From positions 372,001 through 436,000 of the forward strand of contig CAWIYK010000010.1 of NCBI GenBank assembly GCA_963840275.1: a DNA stretch of 64,000 nucleotides, given 5' to 3'. Shown here piece after piece: positions 51,840 to 60,312 of this stretch; the stretch's first letter is position 1; each line of letters opens with the position of its first letter. The translations under genes were made by a program, and so were the position numbers. The DNA comes from Actinophytocola sp963840275. GTDB taxonomy: Bacteria > Actinomycetota > Actinomycetes > Mycobacteriales > Pseudonocardiaceae. Below the pieces are notes generated by a model, which saw nothing but the letters and a program-made list of their open reading frames with translations, was not told the DNA's origin and ran no database searches.

Positions 51840-52592
51840 CTAGAGCCGACGCAGGACGGCGACGACCTTGCCGAGAATCGTGGCGTCGTCACCGGGGATC
51901 GGCTCGTACGCGTCGTTGTGCGGCATCAGCCAGACGTGCCCGTCCTTGCGCTTGAACGTCTTGACGGTCGCCTCCCCGTCGATCATCGCGGCGACGATCT
52001 CGCCGTTGTCGGCGGTCGGCTGCTGTCGCACCACGACCCAGTCCTGGTCGGTGATGGCCGCGTCGACCATCGAGTCACCCGCGACGCGGAGCAGGAACAG
52101 CGATCCCTCGCCGACGATCTCCTTCGGCAGCGGGAACACGTCCTCGACCGCTTCCTCGGCGAGGATCGGCCCACCGGCCGCGATCCGGCCGAGGACCGGC
52201 ACGTACGCCGCGGTCGGGGTGTTCACCGCGACCTCCTCGTCGTCCACCACCCCGGCCGCCGCCACCGCGGGGTCGACGTCGGGTGGCAGCACGCCGATGG
52301 CGCGGGGCCGGTTCGGGTCGCGGCGCAGGTAGCCCTTCTGCTCGAGGGCGCGCAGCTGGTAGGCGACCGAGGAGGTCGAGGTCAGCCCGACGGCCTCACC
52401 GATCTCCCGGACGCTCGGCGGGTAGCCGAAACGCTCCACCCACGTGCGGATCACCTCGAGCACCTCGCGCTGACGGATCGGCAGCGCGTCGGGGCCGCCG
52501 GCCTGGTCGAGATCGGGGAAACTGCGTAGGTTGCCCCGCATCGGCTTCGGCTTGGGCACGCCCTTGGGTATTCCTCCGGGTTTGCGTGGCAC
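51840..52592 (-). CDS. lexA: LexA repressor
   Basis: SOS repressor of 250 residues. The winged helix is at PPSVREIGEAVGLTSTSSVA (about 58-77). The self-cleavage bond is A139-G140 in RIAAGGPI, with catalytic Ser174 in GDSMVDA and Lys211 in GEATVKTF, so RecA-stimulated autocleavage should work. An N-terminal extension of about 35 residues is typical of actinobacteria. GTG 52592. A LexA box of its own lies about 90 bases upstream. Confidence 0.97.
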   Translation of the reverse strand: MPRKPGGIPKGVPKPKPMRGNLRSFPDLDQAGGPDALPIRQREVLEVIRTWVERFGYPPSVREIGEAVGLTSTSSVAYQLRALEQKGYLRRDPNRPRAIGVLPPDVDPAVAAAGVVDDEEVAVNTPTAAYVPVLGRIAAGGPILAEEAVEDVFPLPKEIVGEGSLFLLRVAGDSMVDAAITDQDWVVVRQQPTADNGEIVAAMIDGEATVKTFKRKDGHVWLMPHNDAYEPIPGDDATILGKVVAVLRRL

Positions 52593-52681
52593 TGCATGCC
52601 TCCCTGCGCGCCGGCACGTCCGCTGACGGCCGGTTGTGTCTGATTACCTGCATTGACGTTAACCGTCGGCAACCTGGAGAT

Positions 52682-52695
52682 CAAACACCTGTTCG
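52682..52695 (-). promoter_or_regulatory. LexA box of lexA
   Basis: On the reverse strand CGAAC-AGGT-GTTTG, a near-perfect LexA box (one change, seen also in some mycobacterial boxes). It lies about 90 bases before the lexA start, giving autoregulation. Confidence 0.65.
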
Positions 52696-52721
52696 ACGAC
52701 ACGCCGAACGGGTCTCGTTTT

Positions 52722-52776
52722 TTGTCGGTGCCCCGTGGTACAAAATCGCACGGAGGTTCGATCGAACGACTGTTCG
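52722..52776 (+). promoter_or_regulatory. RecA-NDp-type promoter plus perfect LexA box of the LysM gene
   Basis: TTGTCGGTG (52722-52730), eight bases, TACAAA (52739-52744) resembles the PafBC-type promoter, with A rather than T at the last position. A perfect LexA box CGAAC-GACT-GTTCG follows (52763-52776), just downstream of the expected start. Confidence 0.75.
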
Positions 52777-52814
52777 AGCCTCGCGCAGGTGTTCGAGAGC
52801 GTCAGGAGGCAGTC

Positions 52815-53219
52815 ATGAGTGTGGTCGCGGACCGAACGCAGGTCGTGGACACTCCCGTCGCGCCTGTTCGGCGAGCACGGGTGCATCGGCCGCCGGCACG
52901 TCATCGGATGGCGCGCCCACGTGCGGTCGCGTGCCCGCCGAGGCAGCCGAGGCTCTCGTTCGCCTGGCTGCTGGTCACGGCCGCGGTCGTCTGCGCAGCG
53001 GTCTACGGTCTCGGAATGCTCGCCGGCTCGGTCGGCCCGTCGGTGCCGGAGGAGACGACCGTCGTGCGGGTGAAACCCGGGGAGAGTCTGTGGGAGCTGG
53101 CCGGGCGGGTCGCGCCGGAGTCGGACGCCGCCGCGGTCGTGTCCCGGATTCGGGAGCTGAACGGGGTTGACGGGGCTGTTCAGCCGGGGCAGCCGTTAAC
53201 GGTGCCGTTCTCTGGCTGA
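52815..53219 (+). CDS. LysM protein divergent from lexA, probable SOS cell-division inhibitor
   Basis: The 134-residue protein has a basic N-terminus, one transmembrane helix (FAWLLVTAAVVCAAVYGLGM, about 49-68) and a C-terminal LysM domain, VVRVKPGESLWELAGRVAPE onward (about 83-130). Same place and architecture as Rv2719c/ChiZ of mycobacteria, DivS of Corynebacterium and YneA of Bacillus, which stop division during DNA damage. ATG 52815 follows CAGGAGG. Equipped with LexA and RecA-NDp-type sites. Confidence 0.85.
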   Translation: MSVVADRTQVVDTPVAPVRRARVHRPPARHRMARPRAVACPPRQPRLSFAWLLVTAAVVCAAVYGLGMLAGSVGPSVPEETTVVRVKPGESLWELAGRVAPESDAAAVVSRIRELNGVDGAVQPGQPLTVPFSG

Positions 53220-53355
53220 TAGCTCGGCTTAGCCGGTCCCCGCTGGCTCGGCCGTTTCTCGATGCGCCGCGATCCCGCGACGGTCGACCGTCGGTGGCCG
53301 GCGGCTTCCTGATCAAAGGCGGGCTGTGACGCCCCCGGCATGTAGTGCTGGTTAG
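53220..53355. other. Non-coding stretch with a 16-bp palindrome
   Basis: No gene seen. CGACGGTCGACCGTCG at 53278-53293 is a perfect palindrome that could act as terminator or binding site after the LysM gene. Confidence 0.4.
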
Positions 53356-53481
53356 CCTCGCGCCGTCACCTCGCGCCGTCACCTCGCGCCGTCACCTCGC
53401 GCCGTCACCTCGCGCCGTCACCTCGCGCCGTCACCTCGCGCCGTCACCTCGCGCCGTCACCTCGCGCCGTCACCTCGCGCC
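53356..53481 (+). repeat. 13-bp tandem repeat, 9.7 identical copies
   Basis: CCTCGCGCCGTCA is repeated nine times without any change from 53356 to 53472, then CCTCGCGCC to 53481. The unit length is not a multiple of three and no gene crosses it. Perfect identity implies recent expansion and likely copy-number variation between strains. Confidence 0.95.
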
Positions 53482-53641
53482 TACTCACAGCGGCCCCGAG
53501 CCGCCCCCCAGGGCTCGCCGACGGGTGTCTTCCGGCACCGGGCGACTACCCGCAGTGGCATCCGTCACGCGATGTCCCCGTACCGCGTGTCGCCCTCGTG
53601 TCGACTTGCATCATGTGGCGTCGAGGCCTACCGTCAACCCC

Positions 53642-53710
53642 AACATGTAGTAGTTACAGAGCTGTAGTTAGTCCACAGCTTGGGGTGGAGTTGTCCACCG
53701 GTTGTCCACA
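53642..53710 (+). promoter_or_regulatory. nrdR-nrdJ control region: DnaA-box cluster and possible NrdR site
   Basis: Three DnaA-box-like nonamers stand in the same orientation: TAGTCCACA (53669-53677), TTGTCCACC (53691-53699) and perfect TTGTCCACA (53702-53710), the last 36 bases before the nrdR ATG. Upstream, ACATGTAGTAGTTACAG (53643-53659) is AT-rich; on the reverse strand CTACATGTTG resembles part of a NrdR box. The NrdR reading is tentative. Confidence 0.5.
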
Positions 53711-53746
53711 AGTTGATCACCATACAAAAGCCACGAGGGGTGACCT

Positions 53747-54208
53747 ATGCGCTGTCCGTTCTGCCGCCATTCGGACTCGCGGGTCGTCGACTCCCGCGAG
53801 GTGGACGAAGGCCAGGTCATCCGGCGCCGGCGGTCGTGCGCCAAGTGCAGCCGGCGGTTCACCACCGTCGAGGAGGCGGTGCTGGCGGTGGTCAAGCGCT
53901 CCGGCGTGACCGAGCCGTTCAGCCGCGACAAAGTCGTCACCGGCGTGCGGCGTGCGTGCCAGGGCCGCCCGGTCGACGAGGACCTGTTGCAGCAGCTCGC
54001 GCAGAAGGTCGAGGAGACGATCCGGTCGACGGGCGCGGCAGAGGTGCCGAGCCACGAGGTGGGCCTGGCGATCCTCGGCCCGCTCCGCGAGCTGGACGAG
54101 GTCGCGTACCTGCGCTTCGCCAGCGTGTACCGGTCGTTCTCGTCCATCGAGGACTTCGAGAAGGAGATCGCCGGCCTGCGGGTCGCGGTCGAGGGTCACG
54201 ACGAATGA
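53747..54208 (+). CDS. nrdR: Transcriptional repressor NrdR
   Basis: The 153-residue nucleotide-sensing repressor of ribonucleotide reductase genes. The N-terminal zinc ribbon is MRCPFCRHSDSRVVDSREVD with CAKCSRRF (four cysteines). The ATP-cone domain follows (about 49-139; GVTEPFSRDKVVTGVRRACQ). It is directly upstream of nrdJ, its expected target. Confidence 0.97.
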   Translation: MRCPFCRHSDSRVVDSREVDEGQVIRRRRSCAKCSRRFTTVEEAVLAVVKRSGVTEPFSRDKVVTGVRRACQGRPVDEDLLQQLAQKVEETIRSTGAAEVPSHEVGLAILGPLRELDEVAYLRFASVYRSFSSIEDFEKEIAGLRVAVEGHDE

Positions 54209-54330
54209 GTAGAAGCCGCACCAGACGGCGCTACGGGGTTGGCAGAAGGTCACGTCGGATGGTGGGTCCGATCACGGGAGCGGGCGTGACCACACCAGAA
54301 CGTGCGATCAACGAGGGAGAGGGACTGGTC

Positions 54331-57138
54331 ATGACGGAGACGGTCGGAGCAGCGGCGGAGCAGGACGCGGGGGACCGCCGGCTCGACGTGCGGCGCGTGT
54401 TCACCACCGAGGGTGTGCACCCCTACGACGAGGTGACCTGGGAACACCGCGACGTGGTGATGACCAACTGGCGCGACGGCACGGTCAACTTCGAGCAGCG
54501 CGGCGTCGAGTTCCCCGAGTTCTGGTCGGTCAACGCGACCAACATCGTGACCAGCAAGTACTTCCGCGGCGCCGTGGGCACCCCGGTGCGCGAGCACTCG
54601 CTGCGCCAGCTCATCGACCGCGTCGTGAAGACCTACGTCGACGCCGGTGTGCAGCACGGCTACTTCTCGACGCAGGCCGACGCCGAGATCTTCGAGCACG
54701 AGCTGATCTGGATGCTCATGCACCAGGTGTTCAGTTTCAACTCGCCGGTGTGGTTCAACGTCGGCACGTCCTCGCCGCAGCAGGTGTCCGCCTGCTTCAT
54801 CCTCGCGGTCGACGACACCATGGACTCGATCCTCAACTGGTACCGCGAGGAGGGCCTGATCTTCAAGGGCGGCTCCGGCGCCGGCCTCAACCTCTCCCGC
54901 ATCCGCTCCTCCAAGGAGCTGCTGTCCTCCGGCGGCACCGCGTCCGGCCCGGTCTCGTTCATGCGTGGCGCCGACGCGTCCGCGGGCACCATCAAGTCCG
55001 GTGGCGCCACCCGCCGCGCCGCGAAGATGGTCGTGCTCGACGTCGACCACCCGGACGTCGAGGAGTTCATCGAGACCAAGGCCAAGGAGGAGAAGAAGAT
55101 CCGCGTCCTGCGCGACGCGGGCTTCGACATGGACCTCGGCGGCTCCGACATCACGTCGGTGCAGTACCAGAACGCCAACAACTCGATCCGCGTCTCCGAC
55201 GACTTCATGCACGCCGTCGAGACCAAGGGCCAGTTCGGCCTTCGTGCCCGCACCACCGGTGAGGTCATCGAGGAGGTCGAGGCCAAGTCGCTCTTCCGCA
55301 AGCTCGCGCAGGCCGCGTGGGACTGCGCCGACCCGGGCATCCAGTACGACGACACGATCAACGACTGGCACACCTGCCCCGAGTCGGGCCGGATCACCGC
55401 GTCCAACCCGTGCAGCGAGTACCTGCACCTGGACAACTCGAGCTGCAACCTCGCGTCGCTGAACCTGCTGAAGTTCCTGCGCACCGACGGCACGTTCGAC
55501 GCCGACCTGTTCGCGCGGGCGGTCGAGCTGGTCATCACCGCCATGGACATCTCCATCTGCTTCGCGGACTTCCCGACAGAGCCGATCGGTGACACCACGC
55601 GCAAGTTCCGCCAGCTGGGCATCGGCTACGCCAACCTCGGCGCGCTGCTCATGGCCACCGGTCACGCGTACGACTCCGAGGGTGGCCGCGCGCTGGCCGC
55701 CGCCATCACCTCGCTGATGACCGGCACCGCCTACCGTCGCTCCGCCGAACTGGCCGGCGTCGTCGGCGCGTACGAGGGTTACGCCCGCAACGCCGACGCG
55801 CACCAGCGCGTCATGCGCAAGCACGCCGCCGCCAACGACATGCTGCGCACCTACCACGAGAACGACGCCGTGGTGCAGCGCCGCGCGACGCAGGAGTGGC
55901 AGCTCGGCCTGCAGGTCGGGGCCCTCAACGGGTGGCGCAACGCGCAGGCGTCGGTGCTGGCCCCGACCGGCACCATCGGCCTGATGATGGACTGCGACAC
56001 CACCGGCATCGAGCCGGACCTCGCGCTCGTGAAGTTCAAGAAACTGGTCGGCGGCGGCTCGATGCAGATCGTCAACCAGACGGTGCCGCGCGCGCTCAAG
56101 GCGTTGGGGTACCAGGACGAGCAGATCGAGGCGATCGTCGAGTTCATCGCCGAGCAGGGCCACGTCGTCGACGCGCCCGGCCTGCGCAAGGAGCACTACG
56201 AGGTCTTCGACTGCGCCATGGGCGAGCGCTCCATCGCGCCGATGGGCCACGTGCGGATGATGGCCGCGGTGCAGCCGTTCATCTCGGGCGCCATCTCCAA
56301 GACGGTGAACATGCCGGAGGCCGCGTCCGTCGAGGACGTCGAGGAGATCTACTTCCAGGGTTGGAAGCTGGGCCTCAAGGCACTCGCCATCTACCGCGAC
56401 AACTGCAAGGTCGGGCAGCCGCTGTCGGCCGGCAAGGGCAAGAACAACGGCACCGCGGAGCCCGAGAAGGTCATCGAGTACCGGCCGGTCCGCAAGCGCC
56501 TGCCGAAGAAGCGTCCTTCGCAGACGGTGTCGTTCACCGTCGGCGGCGCCGAGGGTTACCTGCACGCGGGCTCCTACCCGGACGACGGCCTCGGCGAGAT
56601 CTTCGTCAAGCTGGGCAAGCAGGGCTCGACCCTCGCGGGCGTGATGGACGCCTTCTCCATGTCCATCTCCGTCGGTCTCCAGTACGGCATCCCGCTGGAG
56701 TTCTACGTCTCGAAGTTCCAGAACCTGCGCTTCGAGCCGGCCGGCATGACCGACGACCCGGACGTCCGGATCGCCACCAGCGTGCTGGACTACCTGTTCC
56801 GCAGGCTCGCGCTGGACTACCTGCCCTACGACAAGCGCGCGCAGCTGGGCATCTTCACCGCGGACGAGCGCTCGGCCCAGCTGAACAACGACTACGGCCC
56901 CGCATCGTCCGATGTGGACCTCGAGGGCCTGGCCACCTCGGTGGACGCGACTCCGCGCCAGGCCGTGGAAGCGGCCAAGCCGGAGATCGTCGAGGCCCAC
57001 AGTTCGACCGAGCTGTTGGAGCTCCACCTCGGCAAGGCCGCGGACGCGCCACTGTGCATGACCTGCGGCACGAAGATGCGCCCAGCGGGCTCGTGCTACG
57101 TCTGCGAAGGCTGCGGCTCGACGTCCGGTTGCAGCTGA
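54331..57138 (+). CDS. nrdJ: Vitamin B12-dependent (class II) ribonucleoside-diphosphate reductase
   Basis: Makes deoxyribonucleotides using adenosylcobalamin. The 935-residue protein has the substrate loop FNVGTSSPQQVSACFILAVD, the catalytic NPCSEYLHLDNSSCNLASLN (radical cysteine in NPCSE), and APTGTIGLMMDCDTTGIEPD. The C-terminus has a cysteine-rich zinc-ribbon tail, CMTCGTKMRPAGSCYVCEGC (about 908-927), which supplies reducing cysteines. ATG 54331 follows GAGGGAGAGGG. No cobalamin riboswitch was recognised upstream, in line with nrdJ being the B12-using enzyme. Confidence 0.97.
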   Translation: MTETVGAAAEQDAGDRRLDVRRVFTTEGVHPYDEVTWEHRDVVMTNWRDGTVNFEQRGVEFPEFWSVNATNIVTSKYFRGAVGTPVREHSLRQLIDRVVKTYVDAGVQHGYFSTQADAEIFEHELIWMLMHQVFSFNSPVWFNVGTSSPQQVSACFILAVDDTMDSILNWYREEGLIFKGGSGAGLNLSRIRSSKELLSSGGTASGPVSFMRGADASAGTIKSGGATRRAAKMVVLDVDHPDVEEFIETKAKEEKKIRVLRDAGFDMDLGGSDITSVQYQNANNSIRVSDDFMHAVETKGQFGLRARTTGEVIEEVEAKSLFRKLAQAAWDCADPGIQYDDTINDWHTCPESGRITASNPCSEYLHLDNSSCNLASLNLLKFLRTDGTFDADLFARAVELVITAMDISICFADFPTEPIGDTTRKFRQLGIGYANLGALLMATGHAYDSEGGRALAAAITSLMTGTAYRRSAELAGVVGAYEGYARNADAHQRVMRKHAAANDMLRTYHENDAVVQRRATQEWQLGLQVGALNGWRNAQASVLAPTGTIGLMMDCDTTGIEPDLALVKFKKLVGGGSMQIVNQTVPRALKALGYQDEQIEAIVEFIAEQGHVVDAPGLRKEHYEVFDCAMGERSIAPMGHVRMMAAVQPFISGAISKTVNMPEAASVEDVEEIYFQGWKLGLKALAIYRDNCKVGQPLSAGKGKNNGTAEPEKVIEYRPVRKRLPKKRPSQTVSFTVGGAEGYLHAGSYPDDGLGEIFVKLGKQGSTLAGVMDAFSMSISVGLQYGIPLEFYVSKFQNLRFEPAGMTDDPDVRIATSVLDYLFRRLALDYLPYDKRAQLGIFTADERSAQLNNDYGPASSDVDLEGLATSVDATPRQAVEAAKPEIVEAHSSTELLELHLGKAADAPLCMTCGTKMRPAGSCYVCEGCGSTSGCS

Positions 57139-57209
57139 ACCGGGCGGAGTCGCACCTGGCGCAACATTGAGCAGGGTTCGCACAAAAGCGACGACGTGCA
57201 CGTCCGGAC

Positions 57210-57235
57210 GGGGGTCAGCTCAGCTGCTGGCCCCC
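57210..57235. terminator. Terminator between nrdJ and the LysR gene
   Basis: GGGGGTCAGC pairs with GCTGGCCCCC (one G-U) around a six-base loop. It serves convergent genes ending at 57138 and 57258. Confidence 0.75.
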
Positions 57236-57257
57236 ACCCCCGGCGTCCGGTGGGTGA

Positions 57258-58172
57258 TCACCGGGTGGCTGTGGCGGCCGGCCCGCCCCATTCGTCGATG
57301 AGCCGGCCGGTGGTTTCGCTGAAGGCCCGTACCCTGCTGGTTTCGCCGCTGGTGCGCCACACCAGTCCGAACTCGAACGGTGGCGCGTCGGGCATCGGAA
57401 TGAACGCGACATCGGTTCGGGGGTGGTAGCGGATGTTGTGTGCTGCCACGGTGCAGATGCCCTGGCCGGCGGCGATCAGCGTCATCAGTTCCTGGAACGT
57501 GCGGACCGCCGCTCCGCGCTCGATCGGCAGGCCGCTGGGCGTTGTCCATGGCTGGGCGGTCTCCAGCCACTGGGGCGGCGCCCCGGCGGGCCGGAAGATG
57601 TGGTCGGTGGCGAGGTCTTCGAGTGACGCGGTGTCCTTGCGGGCCAGTGGATGCCGGGTCGAGACCGCCAGCACGCGCGGCTCGACGATGACGACCGGTC
57701 CGGTCGTGATGCCCGGCTCGGTCACCGGCAACTGGGTGACGAGCAGATCGACCTCGTTGTCCCGCAGCGGCCGGCAGGGGTCGTCGACCTCGGTCGCACG
57801 GAGGCGGACCTCCAGCTCCGGGTGGGTGGACTCAAGGGTGTCGAGGATGTCGAGGAGCACCCGGCCGGCGAGCGGACCGAGGAACCCGACGTCCAGCACG
57901 CCGGTGGTGCCGCGGCCGGCCGCCTGCGCCCTGGCGATGCTGTCGAGGACCGACTGGTGGGCCGGCCGGAGGTCGGCGAGGAGCCGCTGACCGATCGGGG
58001 TCATGCTCACCCGGCGGGTGGTCCGGTCGAACAACAACGCGCCGACCCGCCGTTCCAGCTTCTTGATCATCTGGCTGACGCGGGCCTGGGACAGCCCCAG
58101 CTGCTCAGCGGCCCGGCCGAAATGCAACTCGTCCGCGACCGCCAGGAACGCCTCGATCTCCTGCCAGTCCAT
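57258..58172 (-). CDS. LysR family transcriptional regulator
   Basis: The 304-residue protein has the N-terminal winged helix MDWQEIEAFLAVADELHFGR, HTH AAEQLGLSQARVSQMIKKLE, and a periplasmic-binding-like effector domain from about residue 90 (TGVLDVGFLGPLAGRVLLDI). ATG 58172 follows GAGG; GTG 58175 directly before it is an equal choice. It diverges from the MFS transporter, whose expression it probably controls. Confidence 0.92.
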   Translation of the reverse strand: MDWQEIEAFLAVADELHFGRAAEQLGLSQARVSQMIKKLERRVGALLFDRTTRRVSMTPIGQRLLADLRPAHQSVLDSIARAQAAGRGTTGVLDVGFLGPLAGRVLLDILDTLESTHPELEVRLRATEVDDPCRPLRDNEVDLLVTQLPVTEPGITTGPVVIVEPRVLAVSTRHPLARKDTASLEDLATDHIFRPAGAPPQWLETAQPWTTPSGLPIERGAAVRTFQELMTLIAAGQGICTVAAHNIRYHPRTDVAFIPMPDAPPFEFGLVWRTSGETSRVRAFSETTGRLIDEWGGPAATATR

Positions 58173-58299
58173 CACACCTCATTCATTACTACGGCTTATC
58201 GATTGTGTCAGCTTTCGCTGCTGCACATCGCCGCCGACGGCTGGACAGTGGGAACAGCGGTGCCAGACGGCGGCACCGGTGGAGCGAAAGAGGCTCGCG
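58173..58299. promoter_or_regulatory. LysR/MFS divergent intergenic region
   Basis: AT-rich ATTACTACGGCTTAT at 58185-58199 has the spacing of a LysR-type T-N11-A box and lies just upstream of the regulator start. The rest carries no clear signal beyond the AAGAGG (58288-58293) near the MFS start. Confidence 0.4.
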
Positions 58300-59742
58300 A
58301 TGAGTGCGCCGGTTCGGCTGTCGGAGCCTGTTGGGCGCTGGATCCTCGTGGTCACCGCTGTCGGGTCCGGGTTGGTGCTGCTCGAGTCCACGGTGGTCAA
58401 CATCGCGTTGCCATCACTGGGGTCCAGCCTGAACGCGTCGATGTCCGAGCTGCAGTGGACGGTGAACGCGTTCACGCTCACGCTGTCCGCGCTCATCCTG
58501 GTGGGCGGCAGCCTGGGCGACCGGTTCGGCCGGCGCCGCCTGTACCTGGTGGGCGTGGTGTGGTTCGGCGTCGCGTCGCTGCTGTGTGGCGCGGCGCCGA
58601 ACGTGGAGGTGTTGATCGTCGCCAGAGCGCTTCAGGGCATCGGCGGCGCGCTCATCGTCCCGGGTTCGCTCGCGCTGATCCAGGACACCTTCCACCCCGA
58701 CGACCGCAACCGGGCGATCGGCTGGTGGGCCGGCATGAGCGGTGTGGCCGGCGCGGCCGGCCCGTTGCTCGGCGGCGGCATCGTCGACTTCGCCGGCTGG
58801 CGCTGGGTGTTCTTCGTCAACATCCCGTTGGCCGCGATCCTCGCCGTCCTGTTGATCGCCTATGTGCCGGAAAGCCGCGACCGGGTACGGCCACCCAGGT
58901 TCGACGTGACTGGCGCCCTGCTCGCCGTCACGGCGCTGGCCGGGATGACCTACGCGCTGACGCAGACCTCAGGAGGTAGGTGGGCGACGGCGGCCGGGCT
59001 CGCCGCCCTGGTGGTGTTCGCCGCGTTCCTGTTCGTCGAACGACGCAGTCCGGCGCCGATGCTTCCGCTGCGACTGTTCACGTCGCGGCAGTTCAGCGCC
59101 GCGAACCTCACGAGCTTCCTCGTGTACGGCGCCCTCGCCGGCATGTTCTTCTTCCTGCCCATCCAGCTCCAGATCACCACCGGGTTCTCCGCGTGGACGG
59201 TGGGTCTCGCGCTCCTGCCGTTGCCGGTGCTCACGCTGCTCCTGTCGCCGTACGGCGGCGACCTCACGACCCGGTTCGGTGCCCGGGTCCCGCTGCTGGT
59301 CGGTTCGCTGATCTGCACGGTCGCGCTCGTCCTGGCGACCCGGATCGGCGCCGACGCCTCCTACCTGGGCGACGTGCTCCCCGTCATCGTCCTCACCGGG
59401 ATCGGCGTGCCGCTGATCACCCCGCCGGTCACCGCCGCGGTACTCAGCGCGATCCCCGACCGAAGCGCGGGGATCGCCAGTGCGGTGAACAACGGTGTGG
59501 CCCGGGTGGCCGGCCTGCTGGTCGTGGCGGCGCTCCCACTGCTGGTCGGGCTTCCGTCGGACGCAACGGAGAATCCGGGCGCCCTGGATAGCGGGTACGG
59601 ACACAGCATGATGATCTGCGCCGGCCTGTTCCTGGCCGGCGGGCTCGTCGGCTGGTTCGGGCTACCCAAACTCGCCGCGAGACCGGTCCGGCCGCTCGAC
59701 CCCCAGGCTCCCCGCTTCGCCTTGTCGGACAAGGAATGCTAG
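58300..59742 (+). CDS. MFS drug efflux transporter, DHA2 (14-helix) family
   Basis: The 480-residue transporter shows motif A GGSLGDRFGRRRLYLVGVVW (about 68-87), the DHA2-type ARALQGIGGALIVPGSLALI, and motif C-like GPLLGGGIVDFAGWRWVFFV. About 14 hydrophobic segments are present. Members export antibiotics, dyes or quaternary amines by proton antiport. The stop codon overlaps that of the convergent SRPBCC gene by four bases (CTAG). Confidence 0.92.
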   Translation: MSAPVRLSEPVGRWILVVTAVGSGLVLLESTVVNIALPSLGSSLNASMSELQWTVNAFTLTLSALILVGGSLGDRFGRRRLYLVGVVWFGVASLLCGAAPNVEVLIVARALQGIGGALIVPGSLALIQDTFHPDDRNRAIGWWAGMSGVAGAAGPLLGGGIVDFAGWRWVFFVNIPLAAILAVLLIAYVPESRDRVRPPRFDVTGALLAVTALAGMTYALTQTSGGRWATAAGLAALVVFAAFLFVERRSPAPMLPLRLFTSRQFSAANLTSFLVYGALAGMFFFLPIQLQITTGFSAWTVGLALLPLPVLTLLLSPYGGDLTTRFGARVPLLVGSLICTVALVLATRIGADASYLGDVLPVIVLTGIGVPLITPPVTAAVLSAIPDRSAGIASAVNNGVARVAGLLVVAALPLLVGLPSDATENPGALDSGYGHSMMICAGLFLAGGLVGWFGLPKLAARPVRPLDPQAPRFALSDKEC

Positions 59743-60164
59743 TTCTCGACCTGTGACTTCAGTGCCGCGTTCAACGCGCGGAAGTCGCGTTCCGTCTGGT
59801 TGATCATGTGACGTAGCAAGGGAACCAGCATCCCTCGGAACACCTCGCTGTGGACCAGCCGGGTGCCGGCGCCGACCGAGGACAGCTGGAACAGGTGCTC
59901 GGCGCTGAACAGCCACCGCCACCGCAACGCGCCGAGCCACCGCAGTTCGGCGTTCTCCCGCACGGCGAGGACTTCCGGCGTGAACGTCTGCCGCCGCCCG
60001 TCGCCGGGGAACATCCGCAGCGTCAGGGTCTCGCCGACGGCCAACGTGCCCGACGCCTCCCGGATGAACGGGTTCCACGCCGGGTACCCGGCGAAGTCGG
60101 TCAGCGTCGTCCACACCGCGGCCGGCGGCGCGTCGATCTCGGTCTCCGTGCGAATCACCCGCAT
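59739..60164 (-). CDS. SRPBCC (START-like) protein
   Basis: A 141-residue ligand-binding fold protein: MRVIRTETEIDAPPAAVWTT, LTDFAGYPAWNPFIREASG and the C-terminal helix LVPLLRHMINQTERDFRALN. SRPBCC members bind lipids or polyketides, or act as cyclases. The ligand here is unknown. It ends on the same CTAG as the MFS gene, so the two mRNAs overlap at their 3' ends. Confidence 0.85.
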   Translation of the reverse strand: MRVIRTETEIDAPPAAVWTTLTDFAGYPAWNPFIREASGTLAVGETLTLRMFPGDGRRQTFTPEVLAVRENAELRWLGALRWRWLFSAEHLFQLSSVGAGTRLVHSEVFRGMLVPLLRHMINQTERDFRALNAALKSQVEN

Positions 60165-60312
60165 GTCCAGAACCTAGCCGAGCGGAGCGGCGCACCTACC
60201 TGGGAGGGAGCCGGATCCATCGCGCGGGTGGGGTTTCCCGCGCCCCGCCGCGACAGCATCGACCTGACGGCGTCGGACCATCCGGTGCCACGGCAGGGGA
60301 GCGAGGAGCACG

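Noticed and set aside
54209..54330. Possible cobalamin riboswitch before nrdJ
   Set aside because: The 122-base interval is too short for a full B12 riboswitch and no B12-box-like sequence was found; such switches normally control B12-independent reductases.
53680..54330. 5' extension of the nrdJ open frame across nrdR
   Set aside because: The extension lies out of frame over nrdR and has no similarity to ribonucleotide reductases; ATG 54331 has a good ribosome site.
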